From an uncultured Porphyromonadaceae bacterium (lineage in GTDB: Bacteria > Bacteroidota > Bacteroidia > Bacteroidales > Muribaculaceae): a stretch of DNA of 37,870 nucleotides. The translations under genes and the position numbers were made by a program. Of the stretch, positions 24,912 to 33,303 are shown one piece after another. The notes under the pieces are model-generated. The model had not been told where the DNA came from. It did not search any database and saw only the letters and a program-made list of their open reading frames with translations. The DNA is taken from the NCBI GenBank assembly GCA_900548975.1, contig URMS01000028.1, positions 1 to 37,870 of the forward strand, in the 5' to 3' direction. Positions within the stretch are counted from its first letter, which is position 1, and each line of letters opens with the position of its first letter.

Positions 24912-26915
24912 ATGAAGAAGAAAATCATCAATGCTCTGGCACATTCATCCCTGATAAGGGCATTTGTCGCCAAGCCATCGCCAAAATGGATGGTTCTGCT
25001 TGCCGACCTTGTTCTGATTGCTTTCAGCTGCGGCCTTACACTTGCTTTCGGTTATCACTACACTTACGGCGATTCGTTTTTCTATTCACCTCTCGCGCGT
25101 GCAATCTTTGAATTCGTCACTTATGCCGTTCTTGCAATATGTTTCGGCACAAGCCGGTATATTATCCGTCTGTCGGTAATCGAAGACACATACAGGCTTG
25201 TGCTGCTGGTGATTTCGGCATCTTTGCTTCTTACGGCTGCGTCGCTGGTAAGCTATATGGCGGCCGGTTTTTTCTATTTCAGCATATGGAATATATTTAT
25301 TGTGGGCGTGATGTCGTTCACACTGATGCTTCTGATGCGTCTGGCCATAAAGTATATGTATATACAGGTGTCGAGCGTGGATACAAGCAAGAAGCGTGTC
25401 ATAGTGCTCGGTTCGGCTATCAATTCGTTCTTTCTGGCTTCGGCGCTCAAGAGCGAGTTCGAAGGCCGCTTTGATCCGGTAGCGCTGCTCAGTCTCGCTC
25501 CCAAGCATATCGACAGTACTGTCAACGGTATTCCCATCGTGCCTTTCGACCCCGAGACGGTAGGCGAGGTATTCGCGTTCTACAAGTGCGATACGCTGCT
25601 CTTCCTGTCGACACAGCTCGAACTGATGCGTTCGGGTACGGCCGATGTCTTCCTCCGCAACCATATAAAACTGCTGATGCTCAACCAGGTCGAGGAATTC
25701 GATCTCAACAGCAAGACAATGCCCGCTCTCTCGACCCATATCCACGACATACGCATCGAGGATCTTCTCGGCCGTGAGACCATACACACCGACAATCCGA
25801 AGATACGCAGCGTGATCAAGAACCAGGTAGTGATGATTACAGGTGCGGCCGGTTCTATCGGCAGCGAGATCGTGCGCCAGGTGGCAGCCATGGAGGCCAA
25901 GGAGATTGTGCTCCTCGACCAGGCCGAGACTCCTATGCACGACATGCAGCTCGAGCTCGAGTCCACCTTCCCCGACATGCGCATCCATCTCTTTATCGGC
26001 GACGTGGCAAACCGCGAGCGCATCGAGCGTGCTTTCGTCAAGTATCATCCGCGCTATGTGTTCCATGCGGCCGCCTACAAGCATGTGCCCATGATGGAGC
26101 GCAATCCGTCGGAGGCTGTGCTCACCAATATATTCGGTACCAAGAACGTAGCCGACCTGTCGGTGAAGTACGGTGTCGAGAAATTCGTGATGATATCGAC
26201 CGACAAGGCTGTAAACCCCACCAATATCATGGGCGCATCGAAGCGTATCGCCGAGATATATGTGCAGTCGCTCTTCTACCACCTGCGCAATACCAGCGAC
26301 GAGCCTTCCACCCGATTCATTACCACCCGCTTCGGCAATGTGCTCGGCTCCAACGGTTCGGTGATACCCCTCTTCCGCCGTCAGATAGAGCAGGGCGGTC
26401 CTGTCACCATCACTCACCGCGACATTATCCGCTACTTCATGACCATCCCCGAGGCATGCTCGCTGGTGCTCGAGGCCGGTATCATGGGTAACGGAGGCGA
26501 AATTTTCGTGTTCGACATGGGTCAGCCTGTCAAGATATGGGATCTGGCGGAGCGCATGATATCGCTGTCGGGTCTGCAGGTTGGCAAGGACATCGAAATC
26601 GTCGAGACCGGTCTCCGTCCGGGCGAAAAACTCTACGAGGAGCTGCTCAACGAAAAGGAACATACCATAGCCACACATCACAAGAAGATAATGATAGCGC
26701 GTGTGCGCACCTACAGCTTCAAGGATGTGACCGAGCATCTGGAGCGCCTCGAGAAATGCCTGCACCGCGGTCCGAGCCACGACATCGTGGCCGAGATGAA
26801 GCACATGGTGCCGGAATTCAAGTCGAACAACTCTATCTATCAGGAAATTGACTCGGAGCTGTCTACCGAAGACGGCAGCGAGAACATGACCGAAATACAG
26901 GTAACCAACGCATGA
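24912..26915 (+). CDS. WbpM/CapD-type nucleotide-sugar 4,6-dehydratase, membrane-bound
   Basis: A 667-aa inner-membrane enzyme that converts UDP-GlcNAc to a 4-keto-6-deoxy sugar for capsule or O-antigen synthesis. Residues about 25-150 form four membrane segments. A CoA-binding-like middle domain follows (KRVIVLGSAI). The SDR domain starts at about 305 with the NAD motif TGAAGSIGS (310-318). The catalytic region MISTDKAVNPTNIMGASKR (427-445) has Met440 and Lys444 where most SDR enzymes have Tyr and Lys; this substitution is usual in the large WbpM group. FGNVLGSNGSVIPLF and the C-terminal GLRPGEKLYEELL are also typical. It is not within a glycan gene cluster here. Its stop overlaps the start of the DUF4923 gene (ATGA, 26912-26915). 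Confidence 0.93.
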   Translation: MKKKIINALAHSSLIRAFVAKPSPKWMVLLADLVLIAFSCGLTLAFGYHYTYGDSFFYSPLARAIFEFVTYAVLAICFGTSRYIIRLSVIEDTYRLVLLVISASLLLTAASLVSYMAAGFFYFSIWNIFIVGVMSFTLMLLMRLAIKYMYIQVSSVDTSKKRVIVLGSAINSFFLASALKSEFEGRFDPVALLSLAPKHIDSTVNGIPIVPFDPETVGEVFAFYKCDTLLFLSTQLELMRSGTADVFLRNHIKLLMLNQVEEFDLNSKTMPALSTHIHDIRIEDLLGRETIHTDNPKIRSVIKNQVVMITGAAGSIGSEIVRQVAAMEAKEIVLLDQAETPMHDMQLELESTFPDMRIHLFIGDVANRERIERAFVKYHPRYVFHAAAYKHVPMMERNPSEAVLTNIFGTKNVADLSVKYGVEKFVMISTDKAVNPTNIMGASKRIAEIYVQSLFYHLRNTSDEPSTRFITTRFGNVLGSNGSVIPLFRRQIEQGGPVTITHRDIIRYFMTIPEACSLVLEAGIMGNGGEIFVFDMGQPVKIWDLAERMISLSGLQVGKDIEIVETGLRPGEKLYEELLNEKEHTIATHHKKIMIARVRTYSFKDVTEHLERLEKCLHRGPSHDIVAEMKHMVPEFKSNNSIYQEIDSELSTEDGSENMTEIQVTNA

Positions 26916-27592
26916 AACGTACTCTTATAATTTTCTGTATGGCAGCGGCATTGTCGCTGTCATCTTTTAATGTCCGGGCCCAGAGCCTCAAGGACATTCT
27001 TGGCAACCTCGCAGGGTCGGTGGCTTCCGGCGATTCCACATCGTCGTCGAATCCGCTGGGCAAGCTTGGTTCCATACTTGGCAATGTAGTGGCAAACGAC
27101 AAGTTTACCATCGACGATCTCGTAGGGAAGTGGGACTATGTTTCGCCTGCCGTATCGTTCCAGTCGGACAATGCCCTTAAGAAAATCGGCGGAGCCGGTG
27201 CGGCCACTGCCGTGGAAGACAAGCTGGCGCCGTACTACAAGACTCTCGGTCTTACCAGAACGTCGCTTACTGTCGATGCCGAACACAATTTTACGATGAA
27301 ACTCGGTGTGGCGCAGCTCAAGGGTACCATCGAAAAAGATGATGAGTCGGGCGATCTGATATTTGCCTTCAATGCTTTCGGCAAGGTGAGTCTGGGCAAG
27401 GTGAGCGCGCATGCCACCAAGGCAGGCTCCACTCTCAACCTCACATTCGATGCCACACGGCTGGTGCAGATATTGACAAAAGTTGCCGGTGTGCTCAACA
27501 ACGCCACGCTGAAAGCCGTTACCGATCTGGTGAATTCCTACGACGGTATATATATGGGTTTCAAGCTTAAGGAAAGCGTAACAAAGCTCTGA
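26912..27592 (+). CDS. DUF4923 family exported protein
   Basis: A 226-aa protein of unknown function with a signal peptide (residues 1-23, MKRTLIIFCMAAALSLSSFN, cleavage near VRAQ). A Gly/Ser-rich stretch with IL/LG repeats follows (LKDILGNLAGSVASGDST, NPLGKLGSILGNVV). The lipocalin-like DUF4923 domain begins at DDLVGKWDYVSPAVSF, with later strands FTMKLGVAQLKGTIEK and LIFAFNAFGKVSLG. The end is MGFKLKESVTKL. It is periplasmic or outer-membrane facing, without a lipobox. It is translationally coupled to the WbpM-like gene by a four-base overlap. A functional tie is possible but unproven. Confidence 0.82.
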   Translation: MKRTLIIFCMAAALSLSSFNVRAQSLKDILGNLAGSVASGDSTSSSNPLGKLGSILGNVVANDKFTIDDLVGKWDYVSPAVSFQSDNALKKIGGAGAATAVEDKLAPYYKTLGLTRTSLTVDAEHNFTMKLGVAQLKGTIEKDDESGDLIFAFNAFGKVSLGKVSAHATKAGSTLNLTFDATRLVQILTKVAGVLNNATLKAVTDLVNSYDGIYMGFKLKESVTKL

Positions 27593-27611
27593 CAGGGACA
27601 CGATAATAACA

Positions 27612-27662
27612 CGAGGCTGCGGCTTACCGGCGACTACCGGAAGTGCCGCAGCCTCGCCGTTT
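27612..27662. terminator. Hairpin between the convergent DUF4923 and S41 peptidase genes
   Basis: A perfect 12-bp stem (27612-27623 with 27645-27656). The loop contains a small inner CCGG inverted repeat. Only TTT follows on the plus strand, so it is a weaker terminator candidate than the others in the window. Confidence 0.6.
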
Positions 27663-27681
27663 ATATGTTGTTAGCCCGCTT

Positions 27682-28761
27682 TTATATAGCGGCAAGTTTC
27701 TGCGAGGGGGTGCCTTTGTCGGCGGCAGCGCGGTTGAGCACTTCTATGGCGAACTCGAGTATGGTGTCGATGCCGTCGGCTTCCCGCTCGGGATCCATGT
27801 CGATTTCGCCTCCGGGGCTTGGTTCCACTCCTTGCTCGGTGAGGTGCATTTCGGCATCGTAGACCGGAGAGGCCGAGAACCGCACGGCCCATCCGCACGG
27901 TATTTCCGACGAGAATGGCATGCCGCTGCCTCCGCCGGTGATGTCGCCTATTACTGCTACGTGGGGCAGCGATTTCATCACCGATACAAAGTTGTTGGCA
28001 GCGCTGAAGGTGCTCCGGTTAGTGAGCACGATCACCGGCTTGAGCCAGCGCACGTGGTTTTGTGCCGGGTCGTAGTAGTAGGCGTAGGGCTTGGAGAAGT
28101 CGCTGTGTCCCGGGCCGGTCTTGTGGCTGATATAGCCCGCGCAGATGCGCTTGTCGAGGAAGCGCGACACCAGGCGCTCCACATTGGTCATGTCGCCGCC
28201 GCCGTTGTCGCGCACGTCGATTATGAGACCGTCGGTCTCGCGCATGGAGTAGAGCATCTCGTCGATAAATGAATCGCCGAACGACTGCGAGAACGAGCCG
28301 TAGTACATGTAGCCTACGTTGCGGTCTTCGAGAATCTTGTATATTACGCCGTTGCCCGAATAGTAGTCGAAGTCGAGGTAGTGTTCCTGTATGAGGCGCA
28401 GATTGAAATTCTGCGGGTAGTCGCTCCACCATTTCCGGTAGTACGACACATTGAACCACGATATAAGGTTGGTATGGCCGTCGCGCAGCTCATCGAGCAT
28501 GGCGGCGAGGTGGAAAAAGTATGTCTTGTTGTCCCACTCGGTGTCGATTTCGGCCCGGTAGCGCTGTCCGATGGCGTTCCAGTCGATGTCTTTGCTTTCG
28601 AAGAAGCAATAGTGCTCGTCGAGAATAGTCCATAGCGCGTCGAAATTGCCGTAATAGTCGTTGTCCCAGGATTCGATGGAGTGGCAGCCCCCCAGTCCGG
28701 CAGCAATGGCCGTTGCGGTGGCCGCTGCCGCGATGTTGCGGTATATAGTCTTGAAGTTCAT
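27682..28761 (-). CDS. S41 family peptidase, lipoprotein
   Basis: A 359-aa serine peptidase of the tail-specific/tricorn type, lipid-anchored: the signal peptide ends with the lipobox GLGG-C (Cys26). The N-terminal helical part holds the DGHT motif (94-97) common in this group. The catalytic domain contains VGYMYYGSFSQSF, DGLIIDVRDNGGGD (177-190) and the probable nucleophile Ser253 in NRSTFSAANNF. No clear PDZ domain is seen, in contrast to the larger Ctp proteases. It follows the DUF3316 gene with a single base between them, so it is the last gene of parC -> DUF3316 -> S41. The substrate is unknown. Confidence 0.88.
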   Translation of the reverse strand: MNFKTIYRNIAAAATATAIAAGLGGCHSIESWDNDYYGNFDALWTILDEHYCFFESKDIDWNAIGQRYRAEIDTEWDNKTYFFHLAAMLDELRDGHTNLISWFNVSYYRKWWSDYPQNFNLRLIQEHYLDFDYYSGNGVIYKILEDRNVGYMYYGSFSQSFGDSFIDEMLYSMRETDGLIIDVRDNGGGDMTNVERLVSRFLDKRICAGYISHKTGPGHSDFSKPYAYYYDPAQNHVRWLKPVIVLTNRSTFSAANNFVSVMKSLPHVAVIGDITGGGSGMPFSSEIPCGWAVRFSASPVYDAEMHLTEQGVEPSPGGEIDMDPEREADGIDTILEFAIEVLNRAAADKGTPSQKLAAI

Positions 28762-28762
28762 G

Positions 28763-29605
28763 TCAGTAGAGGGCGTTAACTATTTTTACATCGCCGGGTA
28801 CGGTGGTTTTCGGTCCGATCGACAGCCATTCGCACACGATACCGATTACGGCACTGTGTTCTATCCGGCGGGTGACTATATGCGAGGCTTTTGTCGAGAG
28901 TATGTTGCAGCGGTAACCGAGCCGCATGGTAGTGCGTCCGAAGCGAAGATCGGCGGTGAGCAGATTGTTGAGCCCGAAATAGTTGCCGGGCCAAGCTCCG
29001 CGCACAAGGTTCTTGTGGTTGCCGAGATATATCTCGTAGTATAGCTCGCCGTAGGCCGGTGAGAAGAAAATGCCAGTGAGGGGCAGCTCGGCCTGATATC
29101 GGAGGCATACCGGCAGCGAGGCAAGACGGGTGTTCCACGACAGCGAGCCGAGGGCGTTGACGGTCCATGCGGCTTTGGCGGCCACTGGATTGTTGCTGTT
29201 GCGAGGATTGTAGAATGCACCCAGGTCTATGCCGGTGCTTCCTCCGGCGCTTACGGTCCAGCCGTCGGCCAGACGCCAGCGGTGGGCCATGCCCCATCGA
29301 ATATCGAGGTCGATATTCCACATGCGCGCATTACGGGCCGGATTATTGGTGCGCTGCAGGGCCAGGCGCCCCTGGAGCTGCATTACCCATCGTTCGGGCG
29401 AGAAGCGCATGGCCTGCATGCGTTCATAGCCCAGGGCTATGTTCCAGCCGGAGTGTTTGAGGGGAGACAGATATGTTTCGGCCAGATGCGCCGAGCCGGC
29501 CTCAAGCGTGTAGGCCGAGAGAACCGGGCGTTCGACGGTCTGGGCGCCAAGAGGCATTGCCGCCATCGCAGCGATGGCAGCCAGTGCGATATTAAGAATT
29601 TTCAT
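28763..29605 (-). CDS. DUF3316 family outer-membrane protein
   Basis: A 280-aa exported protein of unknown function. The signal peptide is MKILNIALAAIAAMAAMPLGAQ. The mature part has alternating strands typical of a small barrel (WNIALGYERMQAMRF, MQLQGRLALQRT, LPVCLRYQAELPLTGIFFSP, MRLGYRCNILSTKA). SPAYGELYYEIYLGN and the end SAVIGIVCEWLSIGPK fit DUF3316. The start codon (29603-29605) lies inside the last codons of parC, a 14-base overlap, so translation is probably coupled. One base separates its stop from the S41 peptidase ATG. Confidence 0.8.
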   Translation of the reverse strand: MKILNIALAAIAAMAAMPLGAQTVERPVLSAYTLEAGSAHLAETYLSPLKHSGWNIALGYERMQAMRFSPERWVMQLQGRLALQRTNNPARNARMWNIDLDIRWGMAHRWRLADGWTVSAGGSTGIDLGAFYNPRNSNNPVAAKAAWTVNALGSLSWNTRLASLPVCLRYQAELPLTGIFFSPAYGELYYEIYLGNHKNLVRGAWPGNYFGLNNLLTADLRFGRTTMRLGYRCNILSTKASHIVTRRIEHSAVIGIVCEWLSIGPKTTVPGDVKIVNALY

Positions 29606-32357
29606 TGTCGAAATCGGAGAAGAGACGTTCCTGGCCCACGATGCTGTCGCGGATCTGCTCGTCGGACATATCGGGCTCGGTTTCGACCGGTTCAGTCGGC
29701 GCGGATTCCTCGGGGTCGGACTCTGTGGCGTCGGGGCGTTTGGGTTCGAGTTCGATTATGTCGTCGAGCGTCCATGTGGTGAGGCGTTTGCCTCGGGCCT
29801 TGAACGATTTGACGCCTATGAATTCTTCGGCATCGATTGTCATGGGAGGCCGGGCCGCATCGTCGCCGCCGAAGCGGAGCTCGAACATGGGAGCGTCGTG
29901 GTCGGAGAGTTTCAGCAGGCGCGAGCGGGCGTCGTCGCCGATGAAGCGCTGGTGCCGGGCCGAATCCTCGAATGTGAAGCGTTTGAGATATGGATAGCCC
30001 TGCTCTGCATCGAAGAGAGCGGCTGTCCACACCTGTTTGGGCCGGAATTTCTCGATGAGCAGTATCTGGTCCTCGTAGTGGTTGGTGACGTCGAAGTTCG
30101 TGGTGTAGAATTCGCCCGAGGGCAGCAGAACCAGTATGCGGTCGTTGCCGGCAAATTCGCCCAGGAAGTTTCCGCGGCCGTCGTAGTTGAGTCGCATCAC
30201 ATCGGGGTCGAACCACACTTCACGGCCGCCGAGAGTCGATGCTCCGCGTTCTTTGAGCGAGAAGCGGTGTACTTCGTTCTTGGTCACCAGATTGCCTCGG
30301 GCTGCGCGGCCTTTGATGTCGAGTTTGCCGAAATCGACATCGAACGTCAGGTTCTTGAGGCGCAGCTTGGGCTTGAGTGTCACCTTTACGACCTCGGCCT
30401 CGCCGTTGGGGTTGGCCGTGAACCATGCCACACGCGAGCCTGATGTGCCCTGGGTGAGGTCGTACTCTTTGTCGCGTGTGAGGCCGGTGGCGGCGAAGCG
30501 CTTCATATAGTAGACGCCTCCGCGGCCGTTCTGATATATTACATTGTAGATGGTGCGTGTGTCGTTTCGCTTGAATACGTTGATATACAGCACGTTTTTA
30601 CCCACAGACAATTTTTCCTGCACGCGCACTATCTTATACCGTCCGTCGCGGTAGAATATGATGATATCGTCGATCGTGGAACAGTTGCACACGAATTCGT
30701 CTTTTTTGAGCGACGTTCCGATGAAGCCTTCCTCGCGGTTGATATACAGCTTTTCGTTGGCTTCGGCCACTGTGGCGGCCTGTATGTTGTCGAAGCTTCG
30801 TATGGCTGTGCGGCGCGGGTAGGCGGCTCCGTATTTGTTTTTGAGGTAGGTGTACCACTCGATGGTCACATCGTCGATATGCTCGAGGCGGTCGAGGGTC
30901 TGCGATATTTTGGCGCGGAGGTCGAGCAGCACTTTCTCCGCTTCGTCGGAGTTGAAGCGGAGTATGCGTTTCATTTTTATTTCGAGAAGTTTGAGGATGT
31001 CGTCGCGGGTCACCTCGCGGGTGAGCGACGGCTTGTAGGGCTCGAGGCGGCTGTCGACATGGGCTATGGCGGCGTCGAGGTCGGGGGCCTCTTCGTACTG
31101 GCGGTCCTTGTAGATGCGTTCTTCGATAAATATCTTTTCGAGCGATGCGTCGAGCAGTTTTTCGCGAGTCTCGGCCAACACGACCTCGAGCTCCGAGCGA
31201 ATGATGTTGCGGGTGGTGTCGACGCTGTGCCGGAGGACATCGCTCACGCCGAGGAAACATGGTTTTTTATCGCGTATCACGCAGCAGTTCGGCGATATGT
31301 TTACCTCGCAGTCGGTGAATGCATAGAGGGCGTCGATAGTCTTGTCGCTCGAAGTGCCGGGAATAAGATGTACGAGAATCGATGCCTCGGAAGCGGTGTT
31401 GTCTTCTACTTTTCGGATTTTGATCTGTCCGCGTTCGAAAGCCTTCAGAATCGATTCGATAAGAGCCGCCGAAGTCTTGCCGAAAGGCAGCTCGGTGATA
31501 TTGAGTGTTTTGGAATCGATTTTTTCGATTTTTGCGCGTACTTTCAGCGCGCCTCCGCGGCGGCCGTCGTTGTAGCGGCCTACGTCGATAGTGCCGCCGG
31601 TGGCGAAGTCGGGGTAAAGCTCGAAGTCCTCGCCGCGTACGCATGCTATCGAGGCGTCGAGCAGTTCGTTGAAGTTATGAGGCAGAATCTTCGACGACAG
31701 GCCCACTGCTATGCCCTCGGCACCCTGTGCCAGCAGCAGGGGGAATTTGGCGGGGAGAGTCACCGGTTCGCGCTTGCGTCCGTCGTAGCTCAGGGTCCAT
31801 TCCGTAACTTTGGGATTGAACAGGACTTCGGATGCGAAGAGGCTCAGTCGCGCCTCGATGTATCGGGCGGCGGCTGCAGCGGTGCCGGTGAGTATGTTGC
31901 CCCAGTTACCCTGGGTCTCTACCAGAAGATCTTTCTGACCGAGCTGCACCAGGGCATCTTTGATGGATGCGTCGCCGTGAGGGTGGTACTGCATGGTGGT
32001 GCCCACGATGTTGGCCACTTTGTTGAAGCGTCCGTCGTCGATGGTCTTCATGGCATGCAGTATGCGTCGCTGCACCGGTTTGAGACCGTCTTCTATTTCG
32101 GGCACGGCACGCTCCAGAATCACATACGAGGCATATTCCAGAAACCACGTCTGGTACATGCCGCGCAGATGATGGCGGATAACATCGTTTGCCGCGGTGT
32201 ATGGCCGCGTCGGGGTGCGCGATTCTGTTTCGTCGGTTTCCTCGGATTCTTCGGCTTCTTCGCCGGTCTCTTCGCCGGGTTCAACGTAGGAATCGGTGTC
32301 GTCTAAGGGAGTTTCAGGGAGATTTTCAGGGTATATATCGTCGTTTTCTTCACTCAT
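29592..32357 (-). CDS. parC: DNA topoisomerase IV subunit A (GyrA/ParC family)
   Basis: A 921-aa type IIA topoisomerase A subunit that cuts and rejoins DNA, probably the decatenase topo IV with a ParE encoded elsewhere. After an acidic, low-complexity N-terminus (about 1-50, EETGEEAEESEETDETES) come the winged-helix domain with SYVILERAVPEIEDGLKPVQRRIL and HPHGDASI, and the active-site Tyr166 in AAARYIEARLS. The tower and coiled-coil gate follow to about 480. The C-terminal half contains degenerate beta-pinwheel blades. No GyrA box (QRRGGKG) is seen, which favours ParC over GyrA. A second acidic tail is present (EPKRPDATESDPEES). A promoter lies at 32384. Confidence 0.9.
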   Translation of the reverse strand: MSEENDDIYPENLPETPLDDTDSYVEPGEETGEEAEESEETDETESRTPTRPYTAANDVIRHHLRGMYQTWFLEYASYVILERAVPEIEDGLKPVQRRILHAMKTIDDGRFNKVANIVGTTMQYHPHGDASIKDALVQLGQKDLLVETQGNWGNILTGTAAAAARYIEARLSLFASEVLFNPKVTEWTLSYDGRKREPVTLPAKFPLLLAQGAEGIAVGLSSKILPHNFNELLDASIACVRGEDFELYPDFATGGTIDVGRYNDGRRGGALKVRAKIEKIDSKTLNITELPFGKTSAALIESILKAFERGQIKIRKVEDNTASEASILVHLIPGTSSDKTIDALYAFTDCEVNISPNCCVIRDKKPCFLGVSDVLRHSVDTTRNIIRSELEVVLAETREKLLDASLEKIFIEERIYKDRQYEEAPDLDAAIAHVDSRLEPYKPSLTREVTRDDILKLLEIKMKRILRFNSDEAEKVLLDLRAKISQTLDRLEHIDDVTIEWYTYLKNKYGAAYPRRTAIRSFDNIQAATVAEANEKLYINREEGFIGTSLKKDEFVCNCSTIDDIIIFYRDGRYKIVRVQEKLSVGKNVLYINVFKRNDTRTIYNVIYQNGRGGVYYMKRFAATGLTRDKEYDLTQGTSGSRVAWFTANPNGEAEVVKVTLKPKLRLKNLTFDVDFGKLDIKGRAARGNLVTKNEVHRFSLKERGASTLGGREVWFDPDVMRLNYDGRGNFLGEFAGNDRILVLLPSGEFYTTNFDVTNHYEDQILLIEKFRPKQVWTAALFDAEQGYPYLKRFTFEDSARHQRFIGDDARSRLLKLSDHDAPMFELRFGGDDAARPPMTIDAEEFIGVKSFKARGKRLTTWTLDDIIELEPKRPDATESDPEESAPTEPVETEPDMSDEQIRDSIVGQERLFSDFDNENS

Positions 32358-32383
32358 TGCAGGCGTAAATTGGCTTTATCCTA

Positions 32384-32391
32384 CAAAAATA
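32384..32391 (-). promoter_or_regulatory. -7 promoter element TATTTTTG for parC
   Basis: An exact TAnnTTTG match on the minus strand, 26 bases before the parC ATG, in an A/T-rich stretch. Confidence 0.5.
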
Positions 32392-32448
32392 GCAAAAAAA
32401 ATCGAAAATACATTATCAGAGTCCGCACATTTGGCTTACATTTGGCGG

Positions 32449-33303
32449 CTAAAAAGGTGAACCGGCGGGAAATGTGAGGGTGCCGTTGTCTACGGCACGG
32501 TCGTAGAGGTCTTTTAGCAGGCGTGCGTCGTAGGTCATGCGGTTGCGGGTGAGCAGGCGCTCGCGTATCATTGGCTCGGCGGCCTCGAATGGCAGCGGGG
32601 CACCTGCCGGCAGATAGTCCGACACGTGGAGAAGGTATGTGAAGCCGTCCTGCGACACATCGAGAGGACGCCCTGCCCGCAGGAAGGCGTCGGGCGACGG
32701 TATGTCGGCGGGTATGCGTTTCTCTATCTGTTCCCAGTCGATCCAGCGCTCGCGGAAATAATCGTAGTGGAGGGCCGTTTTGGGCGCTTCCTTTTCGAGA
32801 CGGTCCATATCGGCCGCTTTCACCGAGGTGTATAGGCGTTTGAGCAGGCGAAGATTTGATGCATCGTCGGGGACCTTGAGGTATACGCCCCTCACGAGCG
32901 GTCGTTCCAGCCGGAATTCGCTCTTATGGCTGTCGTAGTAGGCCAGCAGAGTATCTTCCGAGAAGAAACCGTCGGCCTGAGTGGCCATGGCGCGACGATA
33001 CTGGCTCATGATGAGGTTCTGGCGGTATTCCGCCGTGAGCCTGTCGATTTCAGCGATGTCGAGAGCGTCGGTGGCGACCCGCTCGATTAGCCGGGAGTCG
33101 ATCCACCGGCGTATGTAGGCGCGTGCGAATGCCGTGCTGTCGTCGGCCGACAGGCCTCCGGGCAGAGCCTTGCGCAGATCGGAGCGTGTGAGCGCGGTTT
33201 TGCCCACGGCGGCAATTATGTCGCCGTTTTTATTTGCCCGGTCGGTGTCGGAGCATGCCGACAGAATCGACAGGGCAAATATGAGCAGAGCGCACTTTTT
33301 CAC
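32449..33303 (-). CDS. SurA-like periplasmic chaperone lipoprotein lacking a clear parvulin domain
   Basis: A 284-aa protein with signal peptide and lipobox (MKKCALLIFALSILSAC, Cys17). The region after it (VGKTALTRSDLRKALPGGLS, then RRWIDSRLIERVATDALDI) matches the helical SurA/PpiC N-terminal domain, and the LLAYYDSHKSEFRLERPLV segment is typical of these proteins. A following parvulin catalytic core is not recognisable. It probably acts as a chaperone rather than an isomerase. It is translationally coupled to the double-parvulin PPIase upstream (ATGA at 33300-33303) and is the last gene of guaB -> PPIase -> this gene. No strong terminator is seen after it. Confidence 0.78.
   Translation of the reverse strand: MKKCALLIFALSILSACSDTDRANKNGDIIAAVGKTALTRSDLRKALPGGLSADDSTAFARAYIRRWIDSRLIERVATDALDIAEIDRLTAEYRQNLIMSQYRRAMATQADGFFSEDTLLAYYDSHKSEFRLERPLVRGVYLKVPDDASNLRLLKRLYTSVKAADMDRLEKEAPKTALHYDYFRERWIDWEQIEKRIPADIPSPDAFLRAGRPLDVSQDGFTYLLHVSDYLPAGAPLPFEAAEPMIRERLLTRNRMTYDARLLKDLYDRAVDNGTLTFPAGSPF

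Noticed and set aside
30879..32306. A 475-codon open frame opposite parC
   Set aside because: The parC reading has all family motifs. The other frame is a shadow.
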